DNA from: Gammaproteobacteria bacterium
GTDB lineage: Bacteria > Pseudomonadota > Gammaproteobacteria > BMS3Bbin11
Assembly (NCBI GenBank): GCA_030636465.1
Contig: DAOVWW010000003.1
Span: 1 to 16,663, forward strand
DNA: 16,663 nucleotides
Reading direction: 5' to 3'
Under the pieces are notes generated by a model. The model was not told where the DNA came from. It worked only from the letters and a program-made list of their open reading frames with translations, and ran no database searches. A program made the position numbers and the translations under genes. Positions 8,938-14,688 of the stretch are shown piece after piece (the stretch's first letter is position 1; each line of letters opens with the position of its first letter).

Positions 8938-9867
8938 ATGAGTGGCTTTGTTGATCTAAGACTGAACCGCCGGCAAAACGCCGACGAAGGCTTCTGGCCG
9001 AGCTTTACCGATATTATGACAGTGATTGTGATGGTCTTTCTAATGGGTATGGTTGTCGTCCTGTTACAAAACATGGAAGTGACCAACAATATGAAGTCAG
9101 CATTGCTGGAAAAGCAAAAAGCCATGGAACTGGCTGAATCGACTTCTCAGGAAAAGAGTGTAGTCACCCACCAGCTATCTGATGCAGAAGAAGAACTTGC
9201 ACGCTTGCGTATGCTAATTATTCTTGCCAATGATCAGAAAAAAACCACGCAGGGCCAGCTAACTACGGCACAAAAAGAGCTGCAATCATTAAGCGGGCTT
9301 TATTCCGCTCTGCAACAAACCCATGATTCTATAAAAACTGAAAAAGAGTCTCTGGATACAAAACTTGATGACAAAACTCAAATCCTGGCACGTATAGAAG
9401 CACAACTGGAAGAGTTAATACAAAAGCAATCGCTATTAACAACTGAACTTGCCAGCAGTAAAAAATCACAGAAGCTCTCCGCAACTAAACTGGCGGCTGT
9501 CAGCTTGCAGGCCGCAAGTGCCGACCAGGAACTCGCCAGTATACGTGGTGAATACAGCAATCTGCAGGTTAAATATGACAAGTTGATCAAACCGGCAAGA
9601 ACTTCAAAAGGTAAATATGTCGTCGAAGTCTTTTATGCAAAAAATGGTGACAAACATAGCTACAAGATAAAAGACACCGGCCAGTCTGCCTCCACTGCAG
9701 TGAGCAGTGTTCAGTTACACAGTAGACTTTCGAAACTAAAAAAACAGCATGCTAAAAATCTCTATATTCGCCTGATCTTTCCCGAAGACAGCAAACTTTC
9801 GTATAACGATGCCTGGAAGTTCTCAAAAGAAATACTCGGCAAATACGATTACTACCACACAAATTAG
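8938..9867 (+). CDS. MotB/ZorB-like single-span stator subunit with long coiled coil
   Basis: This 309-residue partner of the channel gene has one N-terminal membrane helix (about 25-44). The helix begins GFWPSFTDIMTVIVMVFLMGMVV. The WPSFTD-IMT stretch matches the MotB/ZorB entry motif, with D25 in the position of the proton-carrying aspartate. Residues about 50-218 are a heptad-like coiled coil rich in E, K, Q, L and A. The C-terminal roughly 85 residues read as a small alpha/beta unit (YVVEVFYAKNGDKHSYKIKD, then a helix, then LYIRLIFPED and a final helix). I do not see the OmpA-like peptidoglycan-binding signature expected in MotB. The strand-helix-strand order is reminiscent of the ExbD/TolR periplasmic domain, which is inference only. 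GAGG just after the upstream stop serves as ribosome binding site. Confidence 0.65.
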   Translation: MSGFVDLRLNRRQNADEGFWPSFTDIMTVIVMVFLMGMVVVLLQNMEVTNNMKSALLEKQKAMELAESTSQEKSVVTHQLSDAEEELARLRMLIILANDQKKTTQGQLTTAQKELQSLSGLYSALQQTHDSIKTEKESLDTKLDDKTQILARIEAQLEELIQKQSLLTTELASSKKSQKLSATKLAAVSLQAASADQELASIRGEYSNLQVKYDKLIKPARTSKGKYVVEVFYAKNGDKHSYKIKDTGQSASTAVSSVQLHSRLSKLKKQHAKNLYIRLIFPEDSKLSYNDAWKFSKEILGKYDYYHTN

Positions 9868-9890
9868 TAATTCATAATTTGCTACATTAA

Positions 9891-9904
9891 TTGATTAATA
9901 TCAA
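9891..9904. promoter_or_regulatory. Perfect FNR/ANR-type binding site
   Basis: TTGATTAATATCAA matches the consensus TTGAT-N4-ATCAA exactly in both half-sites, and flanking A and T extend the dyad to 16 bases. It lies 56 bases upstream of the napF start codon. FNR or ANR activation of nap operons under low oxygen is well established, so the location supports function. No convincing -10 element is placed at the standard distance. Confidence 0.8.
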
Positions 9905-9908
9905 TGAA

Positions 9909-9959
9909 TGTTCTGTTCATCTTGTCTAGTCTACAGGCTAGGATAAGATGAACAGAACA
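9909..9959 (+). repeat. Long hairpin abutting the napF start codon
   Basis: The left arm TGTTCTGTTCATCTT (9909-9923) is perfectly complementary to AAGATGAACAGAACA (9945-9959). A further CTAG/CTAG pair (9926-9929 with 9938-9941) extends the stem past a small internal bulge, leaving an eight-base loop. The napF ATG is at 9961, two bases after the stem, so in RNA this stem would bury the whole region where a ribosome binding site should lie. It has no T-run and is not a normal intrinsic terminator. It could be a translational switch, an operator dyad or an insertion remnant. Confidence 0.8.
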
Positions 9960-9960
9960 A

Positions 9961-10485
9961 ATGAATTCCGCTACCAGTAAAATATCAAACTCGCGCAGAA
10001 ATTTTTTGCGCGGCAACATCACCGACAAAGTACAGAACATCCGGCCACCCTGGTCGGTTAACGAACCGCTGTTTCTGGAAAGGTGTGACCAGTGCGATGA
10101 TTGCCTGGATGCCTGCCACGAAAAGATCATCACTCATGATGCGGATGGCTACCCATGCTTAAACTTCTCGCAATCAGGATGCACCTTTTGTGCTGAATGT
10201 CTTGAAATATGCAAAACAGGCGCATTACAGGGCCTGCGCAGTGATATAGAGCAGGCATGGAATCACATCATCCGTATTTCTGATTCCTGCCTCTCCGTCA
10301 GAGGTGTGGTTTGCCGTAGCTGTGGTGATCACTGCGATGAAAGAGCCATCAAATTCACCCTGTTAACACTGGGTCGTACTCTACCTGAAATTAATACCAG
10401 ATCATGCACCGGCTGTGGCCAGTGCATAGCCGTCTGCCCAACTAATGCAATTTCCATTCATGAAACTATAGAGAGGTCTCTCTGA
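9961..10485 (+). CDS. napF: NapF-type ferredoxin, periplasmic nitrate reductase accessory protein
   Basis: This is a 174-residue iron-sulfur protein. NapF proteins are cytoplasmic and are thought to help mature the NapA catalytic subunit. Three CxxCxxCxxxC motifs are intact: C42-C45-C48-C52, C74-C77-C80-C84 and C149-C152-C155-C159. An additional cysteine group (C118, C121, C125) corresponds to the CRRCQDSCEP region of the E. coli protein. The N terminus has the SRRNFLRG motif typical of NapF, followed by IRPPW. The frame looks undamaged. The ATG at 9961 directly follows a long hairpin and has no obvious ribosome binding site. The stop codon overlaps the start of the next ORF by one base. No napA is present next to it, so its usual client is missing here. 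Confidence 0.9.
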   Translation: MNSATSKISNSRRNFLRGNITDKVQNIRPPWSVNEPLFLERCDQCDDCLDACHEKIITHDADGYPCLNFSQSGCTFCAECLEICKTGALQGLRSDIEQAWNHIIRISDSCLSVRGVVCRSCGDHCDERAIKFTLLTLGRTLPEINTRSCTGCGQCIAVCPTNAISIHETIERSL

Positions 10486-10730
10486 TGTCAGGATTTAATA
10501 TTTGCGGAATGGTCGTGCGGTCGAGAGATGAACGCAGCAATGATGTGCGCGCCTCTCTACTGGCGATACCCGGTGTGGAGGTCCACCCATCACTGAGACG
10601 CCGTGCTGTCGACAACCATATTAGAGGTTTTGATAAAGGACTCACCTGTATCGACTGCCACAAAGGCATAGCGCATGAGCTACCTGGCATGGTCGACGAA
10701 GATGCCAGTGCTGTCCTGCTGAAACACTAG
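10485..10730 (+). pseudogene. napD'-'napC fusion remnant
   Basis: This 81-codon ORF joins two unrelated nap proteins. Residues 1-34 (NICGMVVRSRDERSNDVRASLLAIPGVEVH) match the first half of NapD, the chaperone that binds the NapA Tat signal. From about residue 41, the sequence ends with TCIDCHKGIAHELPGM, the last haem-binding segment and tail of NapC, the membrane tetrahaem quinol dehydrogenase. The junction lies near 10587-10617. The order fits a napFDA..BC operon that lost the end of napD, napA, napB and most of napC in one in-frame deletion. The CIDCH haem motif remains, but with no signal peptide or membrane helix it could not be haem-loaded in the periplasm. A ribosome binding site (AGAGGT, 10471-10476) and stop-start overlap with napF would still allow translation. 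It is probably non-functional. Confidence 0.78.
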
Positions 10731-10755
10731 TTACACCTCCTTTCTGATTTGAGAT

Positions 10756-10783
10756 GCCCTGTCTTCTGGCAGGGCTTTTTTTT
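10756..10783 (+). terminator. Rho-independent terminator after the nap remnant
   Basis: GCCCTG (10756-10761) pairs with CAGGGC (10770-10775) around an eight-base loop and is followed by eight consecutive T residues. It lies 26 bases after the stop of the napD'-'napC ORF and closes that transcription unit. It may be the original nap operon terminator. Confidence 0.88.
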
Positions 10784-10833
10784 GCTTATTTCGATGCCCT
10801 TATTACTTTCTGACAGTTCACGCGGGCTTCACT

Positions 10834-10842
10834 TGTTATAAA
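10834..10842 (+). promoter_or_regulatory. Candidate extended -10 promoter of the nitrilase gene
   Basis: TGTTATAAA at 10834-10842 fits an extended -10 (TGnTATAAT) with one mismatch in the hexamer. It lies in the spacer between the nap terminator and the ATG at 10905. The best -35-like element is CTGACA at 10810-10815, but its 21-base spacing is too long. The 7-base inverted pair CTGACAG (10810-10816) and CTGTCAG (10844-10850) brackets the -10 and could be an operator. Confidence 0.35.
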
Positions 10843-10904
10843 TCTGTCAGGGACTTATCCTATCCCTCTAAAGTGTAACTAAAAACACGATTGAGTAGGG
10901 CCAT

Positions 10905-12005
10905 ATGTCGACCTCAGGATTTAACCGTAGGAAGTTCAATAAATTATTGGCAACAGGCCTGTTGGCAGGATGGTCTCCTGCATACGGAAAAACGGGTACT
11001 CAGAAACAGGAAACTTTCAGCGACGAGGAAACAGTACGACTGCAGGTTGCCGCCATCCAGATGGTAGCCAAAATGGGAGATGTCTCAGCAAACTTAAAAC
11101 AGGCTGAACATCTTATTAAGCAGGCAATAGCTGAGGGTACGCAATGGATAATTCTACCCGAGATGTTTACCTCTGCAGCGGCCTTTCATGACGATATACT
11201 AAAGGCTATTCAACCACTTGAAGGTGCTCCACTGCAGTTACTGATAAAACTTGCTCATGAGTCTCAGGTTGTCATCGGCGGTTCTTTTCTTGCTGAATCG
11301 AAAAAACAGGTCTTCAATACATTTGTACTGGTCTTTCCTGATGGCACCTACGTGCATCACAACAAGGATCTGCCTACCTATTGGGAAAACTGCTATTACC
11401 AGGGTGGTAGTGATGATGGTGTTCTTAATACTCCCCTGGGTCCTGTGGGTTCAGTACTTTGCTGGGAGCTTATCCGATCACAAACAGCCAGAAGGCTGTT
11501 GAACAAAGTGCGCATGATAGTCAGCAGCTCCTGCTGGTGGACCTTACCTGATGATGCAAATCCTGATAGCCCTCGATGGGCCTCAAATTTAAAGATGTTA
11601 CAAAATGCGCCGCCGCAATTAGCAAAGATGCTGGGTGTGCCTGTCATACATGGCTCACATGCAGGTAGCTTTAACGGCTACTTTAGTCCTGAACTGCCAG
11701 ACATTTCGTATGATTCCAGTTACCTTGGTGAATCAATGATAGTCGATGCTAAAGGCAAGGTCCTGGCTAAGTTATCTCAAGATAGTGGCGAGGGTGTCAT
11801 TTCGGCAGAGATAGAAATCAACTCTGACCCTGTGCCATCAACACCAATACCCGATCGCTACTGGATGCCAGATGAAATGCCTGAGGAATGGAATGATGCC
11901 TTTAACCGCTGGTTTGAGCGGGGAGGTGACTATTATGAATTAGTCACCAAAGCATATTTAGAAACTGGGATAATTAATGAATATACCCCCGAATACCTTA
12001 GATAA
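10905..12005 (+). CDS. Tat-exported nitrilase-superfamily amidohydrolase
   Basis: This 366-residue carbon-nitrogen hydrolase has the complete nitrilase triad: E86 in WIILPEMF, K154 in HHNKDLP and C186 in SVLCWEL. It also has the second conserved glutamate, E161 (YWENCYYQGG). Such enzymes cleave amides or nitriles through a cysteine thioester, and the substrate cannot be read from sequence. The N terminus is unusual: NRRKFNKLLATGLLAGWSPAYG looks like a twin-arginine signal (R8-R9), with cleavage probably near residue 28, so the enzyme may act in the periplasm. Most of the family is cytoplasmic. The C terminus carries a roughly 50-residue extension past the core fold. A weak purine-rich ribosome binding site (GAGTAGGG) precedes the ATG. 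A PNPOx-like gene follows after 38 bases. Confidence 0.85.
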   Translation: MSTSGFNRRKFNKLLATGLLAGWSPAYGKTGTQKQETFSDEETVRLQVAAIQMVAKMGDVSANLKQAEHLIKQAIAEGTQWIILPEMFTSAAAFHDDILKAIQPLEGAPLQLLIKLAHESQVVIGGSFLAESKKQVFNTFVLVFPDGTYVHHNKDLPTYWENCYYQGGSDDGVLNTPLGPVGSVLCWELIRSQTARRLLNKVRMIVSSSCWWTLPDDANPDSPRWASNLKMLQNAPPQLAKMLGVPVIHGSHAGSFNGYFSPELPDISYDSSYLGESMIVDAKGKVLAKLSQDSGEGVISAEIEINSDPVPSTPIPDRYWMPDEMPEEWNDAFNRWFERGGDYYELVTKAYLETGIINEYTPEYLR

Positions 12006-12043
12006 ATATTTATAGCACAACAAACTGAAGGGAAAATATCGAC

Positions 12044-12607
12044 ATGGCAAAACAATACCCCAGCATTAGCGATAAGCTTTCTTCATTTATTGCCGTGCAA
12101 AAAATATTCTTTGTTGCCACCGCCGCCCGGCAGGGGAGTGTCAATATTTCACCTAAAGGTATGGACTCATTGCGTGTAATTAATGATAAGCGTGTAGTCT
12201 GGCTAAATGTGACCGGCAGTGGCAACGAAACATCCGCACAATTGCAGCAGGCAAACAGAATGACTCTGATGTTTTGCTCATTTTCCGGTGACCCGATGAT
12301 ACTTCGACTCTATGGTAAGGCAGAAGAAATTACGCCTTCCAATAAACACTGGGATGAACTTTATTCTTTATTTAATCCCTTACCGGGTTGCCGTCAGATT
12401 TTTGATATGGAAATCGAACTGGCTCAAACATCCTGTGGCATGTCCGTACCTTTTTTCGATTATATTGATGAACGGTCGCAATTAAATGACTGGGCAGATA
12501 AAAAAGGCAAGGAGGGGATAAAACAATACTGGCAGGATAAAAATCAATTCAGCCTGGATGGATACCCTACGAATATACTGAAAAAAACTGACACAAACAA
12601 ACAATAA
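12044..12607 (+). CDS. Pyridoxamine 5'-phosphate oxidase-family (PNPOx-like) protein
   Basis: This 187-residue protein has the split-barrel flavin fold as far as motifs show. There is an N-terminal helix (SDKLSSFIAVQKIFFVATAA), then GSVNISPKGMDSLRVINDKRVVWLNVTGSGNETSAQLQQANRMTLMFCSF, then LRLYGKAEEI. This pattern is typical of the PNPOx-like group related to general stress and flavin- or haem-binding proteins, not of the PdxH biosynthetic enzyme. Cofactor and substrate are unknown. AAGGG upstream is a fair ribosome binding site. It lies between the exported nitrilase and a SnoaL-like gene with short gaps (38 and 11 bases), so co-transcription is likely. No signal peptide is visible. Confidence 0.8.
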   Translation: MAKQYPSISDKLSSFIAVQKIFFVATAARQGSVNISPKGMDSLRVINDKRVVWLNVTGSGNETSAQLQQANRMTLMFCSFSGDPMILRLYGKAEEITPSNKHWDELYSLFNPLPGCRQIFDMEIELAQTSCGMSVPFFDYIDERSQLNDWADKKGKEGIKQYWQDKNQFSLDGYPTNILKKTDTNKQ

Positions 12608-12618
12608 GGGCATATCTA

Positions 12619-12984
12619 ATGACTTTGAAACCTACACTAATGACACAACAATTATTCAACAGCATTGATGAAAAGGATACTAAAGCTTTTCTGGGCTTTC
12701 TTACAAATGATGTAAAGTTTCGTTTTGGAAATGCCCCGGTAGCAGAAGGATACACTGCTGTCGGTGAAGCCGTCGGCGGTTTTTTTTCAAGTATTAAATC
12801 AATTCAACATGAACTGACTGACACCTGGTACCGGGAGGAAGTCATCATCTGCCATGGCAATGTCACATATACCCGGCATGACTCAACAATACTACGCGTT
12901 CCCTTTGCCAATATACTTACAATGGAGAATAACCTGATAAAGGATTATCTTATTTTTGTAGATATTAGCGGCCTTTACTACTAA
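12619..12984 (+). CDS. SnoaL-like / NTF2-fold small protein
   Basis: This 121-residue protein has the alpha+beta cone-fold pattern of the NTF2/SnoaL family. It begins with an N-terminal helix (LMTQQLFNSIDEKDTKAFLGFLTNDVKFRFGN). A short hydrophobic linker and a helical segment follow (YTAVGEAVGGFFSSIKSIQHELTDTW), then long strands (VIICHGNVTYTRHDSTILRVPFANILTMENNLIKDYLIFVDISGLY). Such proteins act as small cyclases, isomerases or ligand binders, and nothing here fixes the ligand. A ribosome binding site (TAAGGG, 12605-12610) overlaps the end of the previous gene. It is probably the last gene of the nitrilase operon and converges with the minus-strand lipoprotein gene. No convincing terminator is seen in the 104-base gap. 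Confidence 0.75.
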   Translation: MTLKPTLMTQQLFNSIDEKDTKAFLGFLTNDVKFRFGNAPVAEGYTAVGEAVGGFFSSIKSIQHELTDTWYREEVIICHGNVTYTRHDSTILRVPFANILTMENNLIKDYLIFVDISGLYY

Positions 12985-13088
12985 CAGCAGGTCGGCGATA
13001 TTATATGTTGAATATTAACAAGTCTGTAAAATTTTGCCTTCAGACAATCTATAAATTACTGTTGATAACCGCTGATTTAAACAGCTAC

Positions 13089-13508
13089 TCATTCCGCAGC
13101 TGGTGTCAAAAACCTCATGTACCTACTTTGCTGATGGAAGGCCACACCCACAAAGGCTTTTACCTCACGTTTACTCCATTCTGAAACATCGCCGCTACTG
13201 TTACTTCTTACAGACCATTGATACATTGTATTCGGCTTTAGTTTTATCTCGATCTTGTGAGTTGTACCGGCCAGGCCTTCTTTATAATAATCTGCTTTTT
13301 CTCTTTTATCCTTATCTTTTACACGAAGAAAAATATCGTAGGTGACATCTGAACCAGAAACGGCTTGCCATTTTAGTGTTGGTTGTAATTCAGATACAAC
13401 TTGTTCATATCCGGGATAATCAACCTCCAACCCCTTTTGTGAAGTACAACCAGAAGAAGCCAGCAAACCGCCAACAACAAGTAACATTATCAAATTATTT
13501 TGTCTCAT
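13089..13508 (-). CDS. Small lipoprotein with fibronectin-III-like domain
   Basis: This 139-residue protein has a lipoprotein signal (MRQNNLIMLLVVGGLLASSGC), with the lipid-bearing cysteine at C21. The -3 position is serine rather than the usual leucine, but the overall signal is convincing. The mature part contains a beta-rich stretch (LQPTLKWQAVSGSDVTYDIFLRV through YQWSVRSNSSGDVSEWSKR) that resembles a fibronectin type III fold. I do not recognise a specific family. I chose the ATG at 13508. A TTG at 13514 in the same frame is also possible, but it sits only four bases from the GAGG ribosome binding site, while the ATG sits ten bases away. It points toward the nitrilase operon, with a gap of 104 bases. 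Confidence 0.7.
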   Translation of the reverse strand: MRQNNLIMLLVVGGLLASSGCTSQKGLEVDYPGYEQVVSELQPTLKWQAVSGSDVTYDIFLRVKDKDKREKADYYKEGLAGTTHKIEIKLKPNTMYQWSVRSNSSGDVSEWSKREVKAFVGVAFHQQSRYMRFLTPAAE

Positions 13509-13514
13509 TATCAA

Positions 13515-13731
13515 TCTGCCTCGTTTTGAATTATCCCATTTTATAATAAAATTATCGGCCTTGATGATTTCTCATATAGACTTTAAAAGCAAACTTTTGA
13601 TTGCTATAAATCGTCTCTTTGTCGTTAATTTAAATTATCCACAGTACAACATCACTCAATGCAGAAAATTACGGTGAGCTAAATCTTCTTTTCCTTATAC
13701 TCTATGGCATGACTGTAATTCTTAGTAGACA
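13515..13731. other. AT-rich spacer between two minus-strand genes
   Basis: This 217-base stretch separates the hydrolase gene from the lipoprotein gene. It is AT-rich and holds no ORF I trust. Minor inverted repeats are present, but no convincing promoter or terminator could be assigned. It may hold the promoter of the lipoprotein gene. Confidence 0.5.
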
Positions 13732-14562
13732 CTAATTTTCAGAATTCAATATATTAACCAGACCAGCACCGTCTATGGGTGATAATTCATGCCCTGATGG
13801 AACTGTAATGACTTTTGCTCTCCCGGCTATTGCCACAACATTATTCAGATCCTGACTTATGCCCGGTACCATCCAGTCACCGGACATGGTCAGACTCTGA
13901 CCACGTACAATGGCAATATATTCTATCTCTGGATGCGGTTGGTTATTTAACCAGCCCAGGTAGGTGCCCGGGGTTGCCGGCAACAGGTCGATAAGCAAAT
14001 GGCGAGATCGTTTTACAGTTTTGTAATCACCTCCAGCAAAAATATCTGCCACCATGCTAAATGGCCAGGGCGTATCCGTGGCATTCAATGCCTGGATAGT
14101 TCGTTCCGTTCCTAGATTGGGTCCAGCAATTGATATCAGGCGTATAACACCATTTACGTTACCTTTAACTAAGGCTGTTCTTGCGACGATAGCTCCTGCT
14201 GAATGACCAATTAATGTTATCGGCTCCAGTGGGTTTCGCTGGCGGATATCATTTAACGCCATACTGAGCAAATCTGCTTGCAGCATTACAGGGGCTTCTG
14301 ATGGCAAATCAACAACATAGGTCTTGTTTTGTTTATCATTTCCAGCTGCGGCAAAATACTGCACCCTTGAACCAACCCCTGAATACAGCCCTGCCCTGGG
14401 CCAACCATTCTGCTCAAGTATCGAAGAAACTCCACTGGATTCCCACGCTTGTGCGCCACTATGATATCCATGAACTAACACGGCAACCTCTGCCATAACT
14501 GGTGCAGGTAAAAGCAGGCATAGAATTAAACTCAACCTGCTATAAATAGATATTTTTTTCAA
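13732..14562 (-). CDS. Secreted alpha/beta hydrolase (lipase/esterase-like)
   Basis: This 276-residue protein has a signal peptide (residues 1-24, ending APVMA before EVAVLVHG), so it is exported. The alpha/beta hydrolase core is complete. The oxyanion-loop motif is LVHGYHSG (29-36), the nucleophile elbow is GHSAG with S121, the likely acid is D229 in SGDWMVP and the histidine is H258 in SGHEL. NLGTE (149-153) is reminiscent of triacylglycerol lipases and PGAP1-like acyl hydrolases. The substrate is unknown. The gene starts with TTG, supported by AGGAG eight bases upstream and by the signal peptide that begins right there. It is divergent from glnE. Its 3' end is followed by an AT-rich spacer without a clear terminator. 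Confidence 0.85.
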   Translation of the reverse strand: MKKISIYSRLSLILCLLLPAPVMAEVAVLVHGYHSGAQAWESSGVSSILEQNGWPRAGLYSGVGSRVQYFAAAGNDKQNKTYVVDLPSEAPVMLQADLLSMALNDIRQRNPLEPITLIGHSAGAIVARTALVKGNVNGVIRLISIAGPNLGTERTIQALNATDTPWPFSMVADIFAGGDYKTVKRSRHLLIDLLPATPGTYLGWLNNQPHPEIEYIAIVRGQSLTMSGDWMVPGISQDLNNVVAIAGRAKVITVPSGHELSPIDGAGLVNILNSEN

Positions 14563-14575
14563 AGGAAACTCTCCT
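14560..14575 (-). promoter_or_regulatory. Ribosome binding site fixing the TTG start of the hydrolase
   Basis: On the minus strand, AGGAG (complement of 14571-14575) precedes a TTG at 14562-14560 by eight bases. The TTG is followed at once by lysines and a hydrophobic signal peptide, so this rare start is likely the real one. Confidence 0.7.
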
Positions 14576-14594
14576 GGTACACAACCAAATAATT

Positions 14595-14615
14595 GTTGAC
14601 CTGAATCAGATCAAC
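14595..14615. promoter_or_regulatory. 21-bp near-perfect palindrome, candidate operator
   Basis: The dyad reads GTTGA-C-CTGA-A-TCAG-A-TCAAC. Nine of ten base pairs are symmetrical around the central A. It lies in the spacer between the divergent hydrolase and glnE genes, 33 bases upstream of the hydrolase start and 74 bases upstream of glnE. It contains two overlapping degenerate FNR-like sites (TTGAC-N4-ATCAG and CTGAA-N4-ATCAA), each matching 8 of 10 consensus positions. The cognate regulator is unknown. Confidence 0.5.
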
Positions 14616-14688
14616 CGTAATAGTTATACTATCTGGGCATCTATGTATTATACCTCTCTAATCTGGTAGATAACTTGATAACATCCCT

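Noticed and set aside
8011..9867. The motor-like pair as a Zorya defence system
   Set aside because: No zorC, zorD or zorE homologue is adjacent and the second protein lacks the OmpA-like domain of ZorB; only the membrane parts are similar.
3716..9881. Recurring TTCATAATT words near 3718, 5155 and 9871 as a dispersed repeat
   Set aside because: The words are short and AT-rich, without common flanks or dyad structure.
10485..10925. Shared 11-mer TCAGGATTTAA at the starts of the napD'-'napC ORF and the nitrilase gene, as a sign of duplication
   Set aside because: The match does not extend on either side and the proteins are unrelated; it is probably chance.
13020..13055. GTCTG/CAGAC pair as a bidirectional terminator between the SnoaL-like and lipoprotein genes
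   Set aside because: The stem is only five bases with a long loop and no T-run.
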